64,000 bases of DNA, from assembly GCF_002288925.2 (NCBI RefSeq), contig NW_022098001.1, positions 3,712,660 to 3,776,659 on the forward strand, written 5' to 3'. The notes under the pieces were generated by a model. The model saw only the letters and a program-made list of their open reading frames with translations, did not search any database and had not been told where the DNA came from. This DNA is from Delphinapterus leucas (lineage: Eukaryota > Chordata > Mammalia > Artiodactyla > Monodontidae). The number at the start of each line of letters is the position of its first letter. Positions within the stretch are counted from its first letter, which is position 1. Below, one piece after another: positions 23,178 to 34,657 of this stretch. A program made the position numbers and the translations under genes.

Positions 23178-23793
23178 TTTTTAATAAATAGAGTAAGAGG
23201 TTAAAGCCAAACCAAATCTCTTGATCTGATCCCTTGAAAATCAAGTATAAATTCAGTCATTATAGTTGAGTCCAGCATAGGATGGCTTCATTTTGAATGG
23301 AAAGGTGTTAGCAAAGATGTTTGGGGAAGGCTGGCTGGCTCTCCAGAGAAACTGGACCCCTTAGTTTGTGATGACATCACCATTTCCCAGAATCTGGTCC
23401 TCAGCTTGTGGGCTTGGAAATTTAATTATTCATCCATGCAAGAAAGTCTACAGGTAATCAGATTTCCAAGAGACTAACACATTAAAATCACAATGCTAAG
23501 CCATGAATTTATAACCAGAAATGTTTTCAGGTGGACCAGATACTCCATTGGCCTATATGCAAGCTAATAATTCATAACCAAATTATAAATGGAAGCTTCC
23601 TGATGAGGATAAATATAAGCAGATGATTTTAATGGCTACTTTCATGGTATTACTGGTATATAATTTTTAAAGAAGAAATCATGTTCAGGTGTCATATCAC
23701 CACCCCCTCAGGATGGGGCTAGAGGTGCTATCAAGCATTCACTCACTAAGTCACCAATCTTTATTTTCAGTTGCTATCACTTCTATTTCTTGT
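23178..23793. other. Unassigned non-coding stretch
   Basis: No repeat family recognised after the SINE target duplication. Confidence 0.5.
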
Positions 23794-23836
23794 TTCCTTC
23801 CTCCCTCCCTTCCTTCCTTCTTTCCTTCCTTTTTTA
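23794..23836. repeat. (TTCC)n microsatellite
   Basis: Imperfect ttcc/ctcc units over about 43 bases. Confidence 0.93.
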
Positions 23837-24399
23837 ATAGAAATGCCAATACCTTCAAGTCAAATCTTGCTGCATGAATCTTTCTCAGTTGACTGTGCTC
23901 ATACATAGTATTGGTTTACAATTTATCAGCCAGAAAGCAATATTATTTCTTTATTTCCTAGTCCCCAGTGACTGGAACTACTTGTTGCTGTCATGTTTTC
24001 CTACAGGTGTCAGATGACCAAGTGACAGTTTTATTGCTGGGCAGTTCTCTATTTACTTTCACCTATTCTGTTTCATTAGCTATGAAGATTTTACCTTCAT
24101 AGTGATTTCAGGCCCCAACAACTAAACATTAAGGAAACCAGCGAGGCACATTCTGCTCATTACTAAAATAATTGGTCTAAATGCCTTCACATTCTGACAT
24201 GTATAAAGCCACAGCTCATTTGAAAGAATCTTTGAAGCCTGGAAAAAAAGATCCATAATGAAGCGAAATCCAAATGAGTGAACAAAACAAATTCTAGTTA
24301 ATAACAGAGATAAAGAAGAAGACTTTAGTACTTTCTCTGCTATTTGAGTCTATGGATATATGACAAATTGAATACCCATCGAAGTATTTAGTAATAAGG
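23837..24399. other. Unassigned non-coding stretch
   Basis: No repeat family or gene signal recognised. Confidence 0.5.
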
Positions 24400-24625
24400 A
24401 AATTAATATTTATTAATTGTCTACCATGTACCAGGAACTATGCAGGACATTATATAATGAGCTTGAGAAGTAGGTATTTTTATCTCTACTTTAAAATACA
24501 AAGTTGTTCAGGGAATTTCTGTAGCCTTCTAAATGTCACTGAGCTTGCAGGGGCTACAGATGGGATTTGTGCCCAGTTTCCACTGATTCCTAACTCTTAT
24601 TCTTGCCAGTATTCTACACTGCCTC
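24400..24625 (-). mobile_element. MIR SINE, antisense
   Basis: MIR complement: taatatttattaattgtcta, gtaccaggaactatgcagg, gagaagtaggtattttta, gtcactgagcttgcagg, ggatttgtgcccag. Confidence 0.65.
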
Positions 24626-26084
24626 AACATCTTATCCACTCATTGTTGAATGATTTACTTGGTTGGAACCCTTGAGAAGGAGTTTAATTTCTGCTCTGTG
24701 CTCTTGTCTTCCAGATAATTTGGGGGCTCAGAGTATGCATGCCCATAGAATAGTCTTTCAGAGCCCCCATAACTAACACTCCATCCACCAAAATGCAGTA
24801 ATATAGAGAAGCCATGGGAGTACTCTGATCTTACTCTAAATTTGTTGTTTGTTTTGCAGTTGTGTATCTTTTCCCCATGAAATAGCCATGATTCACTTAA
24901 AGGTAAGTCAGTACGGTGTCTGTATCAAATTTGACACATTCATTTGTTTAATGAATGAATGAAGGCATCCATGAATGTTATGTGCATGTTATTTTTACTT
25001 GCCCCATTATCCTCTCCCCAATTTTCTGACAACAGTACCTCAAATTTCTCATCCTGTATATCCTACTCATGGAAGCCTAAAAGCATCATAAGGATACAGG
25101 AAAAACAGAGTTAATTACTTAACCTACCCATAATTCACACGCACGGCAATTAAAAGGAAGATGACACAGAATAAGATTAGCATGAAGACAGATATTAACT
25201 TAATAGAAATCATACTATGAATCCATCAAGGGCATGTTTAAGATATATTTTTCAAAATAAAATAAAACAGGTTAAAATGTGGCAAATTGAGTTGCTCCAT
25301 GTAAGAATGATTTATGCTTTCCTTTCTCAAAAGCTATTTGGATGTACTCTTGCCCCCCATGGCTCTTCTTAAGAATTTATTCTTCTGGTTCTCTAACCTA
25401 AAGACACTTCATATTTTTCCTCAATTTCTAGTTCACTTCAAAAGAAGCCAGTCATATATTCTTACTAGAGCTACCAAAACAGTTCATTGGAGAGCTATGC
25501 AATATTGCCTAAGAAAGTTTTATTTATGTTTATACAAGGATCAATATTCTAAATCTTCTGTATTTGGTTATGTTTCTGGTATCCAGCCTCTCCCTATTGT
25601 TGGAAGTCTTTAATGCAATTTTCTAAAAGTCTCCTAGTTTAATCTATCATGTAGAATTAAGGAGGTAGCAGGAAACCATTACATAATGTCAGTATAGGGC
25701 CTTCCAAGAAAACATTCAGTGTTCAGTCTTTAACATTACTCATCCTGTGTGTCACACATGGCCCAGGTGTTTAAGACTCCAAGATCCAACCATGTTTTGC
25801 TAAACCATTTGCCTGTCTTCGGATCAGCACAATAAAAAATTTTCAAAGAAATGAGAGGCTACTGTCATCCACCTCAACATTCTTACTTAGTTCTAGCCAT
25901 GGCCTCCTCGTTATCTTCATTTACTTGGTAAGCTGCCTTAACACTGATGGAGATGATTATGTAAGATTCCCAGAGATACCAATTTATTTCACTCAGTGAC
26001 CTGAAACAAGGGAGCTTTTGAACAATAACTGTCACCTTAATTTAGTTAGAAGTATTCAATCACTCTCTTCCTTAAATTCATATG
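24626..26084. other. Unassigned non-coding stretch
   Basis: About 1.5 kb with no recognised family. The 99-codon frame at 25314-25613 shows no domain or signal and is probably chance. Confidence 0.5.
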
Positions 26085-26310
26085 GCACTTTATTGGTCTA
26101 AGTTTGCTCATGTATATTAAATAATTTAATCCACATAACCTTTTGTAAGATAGGCAAGGCAGGAACTTTATATTCCTATGAGCAATCTAAGGTTCAGAAA
26201 GTTTAAGGGACTATGAAAATTTACACAGCTAGTGACTGACAGAGAAGGCACACAAGGCCAGGTCCATCCTCCAGTGCTGTAGCACATATTACTGTGCTAC
26301 ATCACAGGTG
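26085..26310 (-). mobile_element. MIR SINE, antisense
   Basis: MIR complement: taatccacataaccttttg, agataggcaaggcaggaac, ctaaggttcagaaagttt, tttacacagctagtgactg, aggccaggtccatcc. Confidence 0.7.
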
Positions 26311-28393
26311 TTTACCGAGGGCTTACCATGTACACACATTCATTCCCAACACTCACTGTCTAGATCAGGAAATAAGAAACACAGGGAGGAATTAAGCAAT
26401 ACTATCACTCAAAACGTCTGGGACTGAAATATTTCTATAGTTTATTATCAGCTAATATCCAGTCCACCCACCAAAGTGCATCAATAGGACAAAAGAAATA
26501 GAATTTTAAGAAAAAAGGCATTAGAATACTCAGAGAAGTTATTATTTCTTCATAAGCCTAATTAATGTAAAACCTATTTCTATCAGTACTTTACCAAAAG
26601 GAATTGAGAAAAAATGCAGAAAGTGAAATAGCTATACTAGGTTTGAATTTTACAAGCAAGATGATTTGAGAAATAACACAATGCAGAGAAGCGAAATATC
26701 TGGCTGGCTCTGCATATCGGGGGTAATGCTAAGAAAGTCAAGGTGACCTTTCAGGGTTTCTCTTTTTCTTCATCTTCTTCCCATCCCTTCTCAATTGTTT
26801 ATCACAATAAACAATTGTGCTTGATAATTAATGAACAAAAATTAATGAACAAAAATTAGTTCTTTGGAAACTACTGTGGGGGAAGAGCATTCCAGAAATT
26901 TAGGCATTGCTACTACAGTTGTTAAGAATATAGAGAAGTCAAGAAGTGGCAAAATTGTTGTAACACACTGACTATCACAACTCCTACACCTTCCGCCTAC
27001 ATAACTAGCCAACTTCACAACTGAAAACACTGCACTGTAAATAAACCCAAACTCTTTACATTCCCAGTAAAGTCTCTTAAGTTTGTTCGTTCAATCAAGT
27101 TAGAAACTTTCATCTTTTGTGATTAAATTCTAGAGTACAAATCTTTACATCCTCAAGTGCTTCTTGTAGTTCAGGAATAACTATAAAGCTACAGTTTTTT
27201 CTGTATTCAAATGTGAATACTGATTAAATTTACAGCAACTGAGTCATGCAAGTAAATCCTGGATCTTTACGCAAAAGCTAGTTTATGTAAAGTAATTGGC
27301 CAGCTCTAAGTACTAAATATAAATATCCAAAATTGAAGTCCTCTATGTTTGGGTAATGACGGTAAATGGCTGCGACGCAGGTTGTGCACTACACAATCCC
27401 AGGGAGACAATGGTGCCCCCCGGAATTATGTAATGTGGCAGCCCCGTAAGCGAATTTACTTTAAGCAATTGCTTCCAACTAGCAGTTGAGAAAACGTGAT
27501 GAGAAAATCTAAAGTGATACCGGAGAAGGTCATAAAAACTTACGAGGTAGATAAGACATTGCAGAGAACGTCAATGGGAAGTGAATGAAAGATTCTGATT
27601 TTTGATCCCATAAGGCACAGCAGTACGGTAGCATGCATACGTCCTCAGCAGCACACGGTTAGTATCAATATACGAAAATAATTTAAACAAGTACAGTCCT
27701 AGAGAAATAGACAATATGAAATAGATACTGATATAGTACTATTCAGAGGATACACTAAATATTTAGACCAAAAAGCTAATTATTGATAATACATATTTTT
27801 AAAGGCAGTGTAATATCAAGTTAGGATAGAGCTGCAAAAGTGATTAATCTAGAGAAAAGTCACCCTTTTTCTCCTCTTCTGAGGAGGTGGGTATTGAATT
27901 GCTATAGTACTCAATAAAGAATATCTAGAAATTATCAAAAGTATAGGACTGAAATTAGATACGGAATTTAAACTGTCGTATATTATTTAAATGCAGTTGA
28001 ATTTAATTTCTTACTTTAGAAGTATACACACATACACACACTCACATATACATAACACACATGTTCTTCAACTTTTCTTAGAAACCAATTCTAATCTTTA
28101 ACTCTCATTTGAAAGAAAACTTTTTCTTACTGATAAAAGTTACAATGGTTTTACAACAAAAAATAGTAGGAAAAATTACATAACAGCTCTCTCCTATAAT
28201 CAAATTATTTTTAGAATTAATCACATAGATTATGTTAAATTTAACTATTAACTAGCTCCAAGGCATCAGGGACCACTGACTAACTTCTCATTCTATCACA
28301 CCCACCCTTATCCTAAACTATTCTTTTTCTGGATTTAATAAGTCCAGTGTTCATCTCTAAACAAAGAGTCTCTTTCAACCAATTACTGCACTT
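26311..28393. other. Unassigned AT-rich stretch
   Basis: About 2 kb with no clear family. A short CpG-containing segment near 27360-27660 (gctgcgacgcagg, gccccgtaagcg) stands out from the AT-rich background. A ca/ta-rich patch lies near 28025-28062. Confidence 0.45.
26792..26817. repeat. Perfect inverted repeat, 10-bp arms
   Basis: caattgttta and taaacaattg flank the 6-base loop tcacaa. A direct repeat of aattaatgaacaaa follows near 26828. Probably a chance AT-rich palindrome. Confidence 0.85.
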
Positions 28394-28404
28394 CATCTTT
28401 TTTT

Positions 28405-28694
28405 AAAATTTATTTATTTTTTGACTAGGGTCTTCGATTGGGGTCTTCATTTCTGTGCGAGGGCTTTCTCCAGTTTTGGCAAGCAGGGGCCACTCTTCAT
28501 CGCAGTGTGCGAGCCTCTCACTATCGCGGCCCCTCTTGTTGCAGAGCACAGGCTCCAGAGGCGCAGGCTCAGTAGTTGTGGCTCACGGGCCCAGCTGCTC
28601 CATGGCATGTGGGATCCCCCCAGACCAGGGCTCGAACCCGCATCCCCCGCACCGGCAGTCAGACTCTCAACCACTACGCCACCAGGGAAGCCCC
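28405..28694 (-). mobile_element. CHR SINE (older, longer subfamily)
   Basis: Antisense, about 290 bp, longer than the young copies because of an additional 3' region (gggtcttcatttctgtgc, ttggcaagcaggggccac). TSD catcttttttt at 28394-28404 and 28695-28705. 5' end is at 28693-28694. Confidence 0.92.
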
Positions 28695-28892
28695 CATCTT
28701 TTTTTTAAATAGGTGCTCTTTCTGTCAAGCATTTTCTTACTGTTCAGACATGAAAGAATTCAACTATGAGATATTTGTATTGTCCTTTTATTCTGCTTTG
28801 CAAGTGTGAATTAAGTTTTTTTTCCCCAAACACCAACTTTCGGTGATTTGAGGTGGCCTAAAGTATAGAACACAGTAAAAAGTAATTTACTC

Positions 28893-29226
28893 AGGATTCC
28901 CCTGGTGGCGCAGTGGTTAAGAATCCGCCTGTCAATGCAGGCGACACGGGTTCAAGCCCTGGTCTGGGAAGATCCCACATGCTGCGGAGCAACTAAGCCT
29001 GTGTGCCACAACTACTGAGCCTGCGTTCTATAGCCCGTGAGCCACAACTACTGAGCCTGCATGCCAGAACTACTGAAGCCTGCGCGCCTAGAGCCCTTGC
29101 TCCACAATAAGACAAGCCACCGCAATGCGAAGCCCATGCGCCAACGAAGAGTAGCCCCCACTCACCGTAACTAGAGAAAGCCCACACACAGCAACAAAGA
29201 CAAAATCGCAGTCAAAAGATAAATAA
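28893..29226 (+). mobile_element. CHR SINE (older, longest subfamily)
   Basis: About 334 bp, beginning aggattcccctggtggcgc. The body has an internal partial duplication, ccacaactactgagcctgcg near 29007 and ccacaactactgagcctgca near 29042, then agaactactgaagcctgcg. Tail is ataaataa. TSD approximately taatttact on both sides (28883-28891, 29228-29236). Confidence 0.93.
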
Positions 29227-29674
29227 ATAATTTACTTGGACTCAAATAACTTTAAATTAATTACATTTTGGTTAGGGGCTTGTCATTTTATTTATTTACT
29301 TTTAATAAATTAAGGATGGTGTGCTATGTGAAATAACAGTATAGGTGCAAAAATGAGGAGCTCCTTCAATCACACTCAACCCTTGCAGAATTGCTGGTTA
29401 CATAAAATTCATACACTGATAATAAACTGTTCTCCCCTATTCATATAACAAGGTCACTTACAGATATTGCTAATTAATTAATAGTTACTTTGTCGAGTTA
29501 AGGTTAGTGTCACCGATGAATTTAAATACAGAAATAAATATTATATATTAATCCTATGCAAGACCTTTCTAAATTACTTCCCTTCTACTCCCTTTTATTC
29601 TGACAACATTCCAATCCCCAGCCAACATGAGAATTACAGATACATCAACACAGTATAGCTGAAGATGTGCATAA
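29227..29674. other. Unassigned AT-rich stretch
   Basis: No family recognised. Confidence 0.5.
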
Positions 29675-29790
29675 TCGATAACAGCTAACATTTATTGAGT
29701 GAGATGCCCTAAACTTCACCTGGATTATCTCGTTTAATTCTTAAAATAATCCTATCAGGTAGGTAAAAACAATCACAACACTACCACCAA
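29675..29790 (-). mobile_element. MIR fragment, antisense
   Basis: taacatttattgagtgaga, ggattatctcgtttaattct and aataatcctatcaggtaggt match the first third of an antisense MIR. The rest is replaced by an accacca-rich patch. Confidence 0.65.
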
Positions 29791-29829
29791 TAGTGATAAA
29801 ATTACAGCAGTAACACCAGATACAACTTG

Positions 29830-30035
29830 ATATTACTCACCTGTGTTAATTTTTTACAACAACTGATGAAGTAGGTACCAGTACTATGTTTTCCTTATTT
29901 CACTGATGAGAAAACTGAGGCACAGAGCAGTTATGTAACTTGTCTAGGCCCAAAGCTATAAACGGCAGACCAATATTAAACCTAGTTTGGCTCCAGAATC
30001 TATGCTTGTAACCATTACACTCTGCTGCCTCTTTA
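29830..30035 (-). mobile_element. MIR SINE, antisense
   Basis: ttcactgatgagaaaactga, ggcacagagcagttatgtaa, cttgtctaggcccaaagct, gtttggctccagaatctatg. First of two closely spaced antisense MIRs. Confidence 0.78.
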
Positions 30036-30039
30036 TTCT

Positions 30040-30144
30040 CTCATGACAATTCTACGTCACAGGCACTAGTTGACTAACCCTATTTTACAGACGGGGAAAC
30101 TGAAACACAGAGAATTTAAGTGATTTAACTAAGATTGCCCAGCT
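30040..30144 (-). mobile_element. MIR SINE, antisense, split by a hAT element
   Basis: MIR complement up to aagattgcccagct. The remainder continues at 30469-30540 (acatagcttgggactgctgg, attaatcccaggtaatcc) after the hAT insertion. The two junction octamers, gcccagct and acatagct, match at 5 of 8 positions and both correspond to the same MIR stretch, as expected for a decayed 8-bp target duplication. Confidence 0.78.
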
Positions 30145-30468
30145 CAGAGGAAGGGAAACTTTTTCTATAAAGGGCCAGATAGTAAAATTTTTGGCTTTGC
30201 AGAACGTAGGGTCTTTGTTGCAACCACTCAACTCTGGTAATGTAGCACAAAAGCAAGCATAGCCAATACAAAAATAAATGAGCATAGCCATGTTCCAATA
30301 AAACTTTATTTATGGACACAGAAATCTGAATTTCATAGAATTTTCATGTGTCACCAATTTTTTAAAAAAAACTTTTCAACAATGTACAAACCATTCTTAA
30401 ATTGCCAACGATTCAAAAACAGGCAGTAGGCCAGATTTGGAAGACCAGCTATAGTGTGTCTACCCCTG
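30145..30468 (+). mobile_element. hAT-Charlie MITE inserted in a MIR
   Basis: Inverted ends cagaggaagggaaacttt and gtgtgtctacccctg. Interior phrases: ctataaagggccagatagta, ggctttgcagaacgtaggg, caaccactcaactctggta, ttccaataaaactttattta. A mammal-wide non-autonomous hAT family whose exact name I could not fix. Confidence 0.82.
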
Positions 30469-30552
30469 ACATAGCTTGGGACTGCTGGAGCTGGTATATT
30501 AATCCCAGGTAATCCATCTTCAGAGTTCACATTCCAAACCACTGTAATCTAA

Positions 30553-30715
30553 AGAAGTGCTTCTCAAACTTAAAGGTACATAAGGATCTTGTAAAAATTC
30601 ACTTCTTTAGATTACCATAAGCCTTCCTAGTCTGAAAGCCACGCATCAAATTGTATGCTGCTGTCCATAATCAGGTGTTGAAAAGCTTATGCCTTCCAAG
30701 AACACTTTGAGTAAC
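30553..30715 (+). mobile_element. Possible MER20-like MITE, heavily decayed
   Basis: Starts aagtgcttctcaaactta and has atcaggtgttgaaaagctta and aacactttgagtaacaa near the right end, compatible with MER20 ends. The interior is poorly preserved. Confidence 0.4.
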
Positions 30716-32404
30716 AATCATTCCCTGACACGTGGGGGTGCCACTTTACCTGGTAAATAGAAAAATTCTCTAGATTACATAGTCCATAACATTGTCAGTC
30801 CTAAGGGAACACTGATCTGAAATTCACATGAAATATAAAATACATATATATTTCTTACTGAATTCATGATAGCAAAGTACAAATAAGTAATCAAAGTTTT
30901 GCTTTCAAATTGGACAACCTTTCTGCCTTCCACTGGCAGGTGTAAGTCTCATGTCAGTGGCAAGGAAAGGCACAGGCAATATGAAAGAAAACAGGGGCTT
31001 CTCGTCTGATTTTTCTTAGAGTATTGAATAGACAAGACTGAAACTTCTCCCTCTGATGAGACCCCAGATAGTAAATGTATAGAAACAATTTGGTAAGCAG
31101 TTATTTTAAAAGTATTGCAATAATTTTTTATAATACTCAAGCTTACCCCCTAAAGAATAGAAACAATCCTCTTTATTAATCTCTTCACCTTCCACTAGAA
31201 ATTAAGCACTGTTAACTTCTACTTTATTAAAGTGTCCGTTTTTTCCCCGGTAGATATGTGGTCATAGCATGTGGGTCTTTTTAGAGCCCTCTAGAAAATA
31301 GAAAGACATACACTTTGTGTTAAAAGAAAGCCTTTATGGTTATCTTAGCAGTTTATTATTTTACATAACAAAAGGTTACATTTAGTTTTCTTTTAAACCT
31401 GACAATCTATTACTCAGAACCCTAACATTTGTTTTATTTTTCTCGAGAAACCTTGAGATGCCTAATGAGAGCATTTGCTGCCTAAACAGAACACATATTT
31501 TTTTATAGTCTTTTCAAGTGGTGTTTTCAAAGGCACTGGGAGAAAGGCTGATATTGTGTGATGACTACCAGTAGGGTGCTGTGATATCCTTTGACCTTTA
31601 TTTAATCACCTTCATCAAAAGGCATTTATCTGGTGCCCAGATGCAGCAGCAGTTTATTTGTGCTGCGGCATTAAGTTCCATCCTGCCTTAGGGCTGGAAG
31701 AAAACCTGAGGGGTCATTTTATCCAACGTGATCTTCCAACCAAGAATACACTAAACTATTCCGAGACAGAGTATTCTTTCTTCTTCCAGTTGGTATAAAC
31801 AGAATCTTTATAACCTTCCCTGTCAATCATTTCATAACAAAGTCAACTGAAAATGAGTGAAAAAGCAGATTTCACAGGACATACCAGTGAGGTATAACTT
31901 GAGTAGTGCTACAAAAAAAAAATCACAGAAAAACACATTGCCTATCCTGGTTAGGCAATTTTTAACATGGCTTACTGCTAGGAAAAAACAAACAGACAAA
32001 CAGAAACCTCAGAGTACAAAGTTAAGAACAGCTCCAAAAATTTGGGCACGTGCAGCCTAGACCGGGAGAACACACGGAGTGAGACTACCGATTACTCTGG
32101 CTTAATACGGAGCAATTCCTGAGAAATATAAGCACTGGACACTGATATTTGGATGACAGGCAAATGTGCATATTAACTTTAGAAGCAAAGAAGACACATC
32201 GCCATGGAGTGATGATTTAATTAATATAATTTAATTGTATAAGTCTCTTACATGATCTAAGCATGCGATAGCAAGTTGTTTGAATATACCCTTTACTACG
32301 GCAATCAATCTGTCTCATATGTTGAGAAGCATTTACCCTCTAAATTTAAACCAATTCAAATTTGAGGGTTATAGTAAATATCTGGGCTTTTTTTTACATT
32401 TAGC
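30716..32404. other. Unassigned non-coding stretch
   Basis: About 1.7 kb with no recognised family. A phrase near 31690-31735 (gggctggaagaaaacctgag, ggggtcattttatccaac) resembles a widespread ancient repeat motif but is too short to assign. Confidence 0.45.
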
Positions 32405-32708
32405 ATTCACTTACCCTCCTTCCTGTAACCGCAGTCCTGTATTTCCCTCTGAGGAACAACCCTTCTCCCCCTTAGTCACGTGCCTCCAGTGAAACCTGCT
32501 CTGTGATCCAAGCCTAAGCCAACCCTACCATCGTTTTTCCCTTAGCCAGAACTATTGGTTCAGTAATGTGCATGTGACTTAGACCAAACAAGATACGGGA
32601 AGATATATGCTATTGTTTCTGAGAAAGTGATTCTTCTTTTCCATTGTCCCTAAAAACCAAGAAGATAGAGACAGTTGACAGGAGATGGAAAAGAACAAAG
32701 TATTGATG

Positions 32709-32753
<45 letters not shown>

Positions 32754-33045
32754 GGTTCGCGGGCCTCTCACTGCTTTTTTTTCTTCCGTTTCAGAGCACA
32801 GGCTCCGGACGCGCAGGCTCAGCAGCCATGGCTCACGGGCCCAGCCGCTCCGCGGCATGTGGGATCCTCCCGGACCGGGGCATGAACCCGCATCCCCCGC
32901 ATCAGTAGGCGGACTCCCAACCACTGCGCCACCAGGGAAGCCCTGATGATATTTTTAAAGCCTTGAATCCAGAACATCCTGAGATATGGGCTTTTCAGCC
33001 TATACAAGCCAATAAAATTATTTTTTGTTTAAGTCATTAAAAAGA
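32405..33045 (+). mobile_element. Ancient ERVL-like LTR, split by a CHR SINE
   Basis: Left part: agaactattggttcagtaa, tgtgcatgtgacttagacc. Right part after the SINE: cttgaatccagaacatcctg, gggcttttcagcctatac, aagccaataaaatt (aataaa at 33011-33016), tttgtttaagtcatt. The same type of LTR appears more decayed at 60400-60835. Confidence 0.6.
32713..32943 (-). mobile_element. CHR SINE (young subfamily) with (TA)n tail
   Basis: Antisense, with a T run preceded by about 27 bases of (at)n at 32709-32735 that extend the poly(A) tail. TSD tgatgatat at 32704-32712 and 32944-32952. The body has a changed segment near 32770-32785 (ctgcttttttttcttcc) relative to the other young copies. Inserted in the ancient LTR. 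Confidence 0.95.
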
Positions 33046-33068
33046 ATCAATTGATTCAATGACTTAAA
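33028..33068. repeat. Compound palindrome at LTR edge
   Basis: Outer arms tttaagtcatt (33028-33038) and aatgacttaaa (33058-33068) are perfect complements. Between them lie aaaaa and the perfect 14-base palindrome gaatcaattgattc (33044-33057). Total pairing is 18 bp with one 5-base bulge. Confidence 0.9.
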
Positions 33069-33494
33069 TGATAGCATAATCCTCCTTCAATATGTTGTTT
33101 TAATATGCTCTTTATTTAATCTTTTGTGCATATACATTTTAATAGTGAACAAAGTCAATCAAATAGTGAACAAACTCTCTATATCTTGCCACCTTAGCCT
33201 GATTGTATAGTATTTGAGGTAAAGGATTATGGCTTGTATTTCTTTGCATTTCCCAGGGCACCTAACAGTATATTTTTACTGCATTTTTTCAGAATTTTTC
33301 TGTTTGAATTACTGACTCACCCTTTTATTTGTGAATGGGAAATCCTCAGTAGATCTGAACTGGGGAAAAAGTATCAGCCCAAGACTGTTCAAAACACAGC
33401 CTTTAAGATAATTTATGTTTATATATGACATATTACCACTTTTTGAACAAATGCATCCTAGGCTTATATATTCAACAGAGTATTTTCCTGCATA
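33069..33494. other. Unassigned AT-rich stretch
   Basis: No family recognised. Confidence 0.5.
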
Positions 33495-33882
33495 TCCTGA
33501 ATCCAAACATCAGGAAACATCATTCAAACACTCTACAAAATAACTGACCATTACTCTTCAAAAGTGACAAGGTCATGGCAGATAAGACTGACACAGATTG
33601 GGGATACGACGGGACATAACAATGGAATACAACAAGGGATCCTGCATTGGATCCCAAGCCAGAAAAAGGACAGTAGTGGAAAACTGATAGAATTCTAATA
33701 GGGTCTGTAGATTAGTTAATAGAATGCTATATATACCCATTTTCAGGTCTCAATAATCAAAATATGATAATGTAAGAAATTAACATTAGGGGAAGCCGGG
33801 TGAAGGGCATATGGGAACCTGCTCACTATTTTTGCAGCTTTCCTCTAAGTCTAAAATTATTTCAAAATAAAATAGTAAAAAA
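33495..33882 (+). mobile_element. Older L1 3' end (L1ME-like)
   Basis: Phrases in sense order: aaacatcaggaaacatcatt, aaaagtgacaaggtcatggc, atcctgcattggatccc, agaaaaaggacagtagtgg, ttaacattaggggaagccgg, taagtctaaaattatttcaa, followed by an A-rich tail. Confidence 0.88.
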
Positions 33883-34439
33883 AAAGAGTATTTTCCCCTT
33901 CAAAGTAGCTTATATATATAGCCTACATGCTGTTATTTCTTCAAATAATAATATGCTATTATTGGAATTTATCTCCCAGAACTGCCTTTAGAGCAAATTT
34001 TTAAAACAAAAAAGCACTCATTACTTTAAAATCAGAGTCCCTAGCTTGGTCGTCTGCTTTATTCATGTGAGACCCCTGAAGAATCTTCAGCACTGGGAGC
34101 AAGCTAGAGTGTGATCCAGTAAGTCTGGGTTGTAGCTTAATCACCAAGGCTAACTAAGTTATTTGAATCAAGCTGTAGACTTCCTCAGTGGCAGGGTTTC
34201 ATCCCTTCTTCATTATTCTACTATATCTACATTCACCCCTTTATATTTAGTACAGAAATGTATTTCATTTGGGGAAAATATTAGTAAATATAAATTGAAT
34301 TGGAAGTAAATTATATCTAATAAATGAAATTTATATGGATGAAAGTAACTGAATTGAAAGCAACAAAATCGAAAGGTAATCATGTCATTTCTAAGTTAAA
34401 GTTTTAGCATCCAAAGAATAATCAAGAACATGATCAAAT
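33883..34439. other. Unassigned AT-rich stretch
   Basis: No family recognised between the L1 tail and the next SINE. Confidence 0.5.
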
Positions 34440-34449
34440 TATACTATGG

Positions 34450-34657
34450 GGCTTCCCTGGTGGCGCAGTGGTCGAGAGTCCGCCTGCCGATGCAGGGGAC
34501 ACGGGTTCGTGCCCCGGTCCGGGAAGATCCCACATCCGCGGAGAGGCTGGGCCCGTGAGCCATGGCTGCTGGGCCTGCATGTCCGGAGCCTGTGCTCCGC
34601 AACGGGAGAGGCCACAACAGTGAGAGGCCTGCGTACCGCAAAAGAAAAAAATATATA
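34450..34657 (+). mobile_element. CHR SINE (young subfamily)
   Basis: Full-length; tail aaaagaaaaaa followed by (ta)n. TSD tatactatgg at 34440-34449 and 34658-34667. A small deletion near 34537 (cacatccgcgg versus the usual cacatgccgcgg) distinguishes it. Confidence 0.96.

Noticed and set aside
25165..25190. U6 snRNA pseudogene, suggested by aagattagcatgaag
   Set aside because: Only about a dozen bases match. The rest of U6 is absent on both sides.
31690..31740. Ancient repeat suggested by gggctggaagaaaacctgag
   Set aside because: The match is one short phrase with no recognisable continuation.
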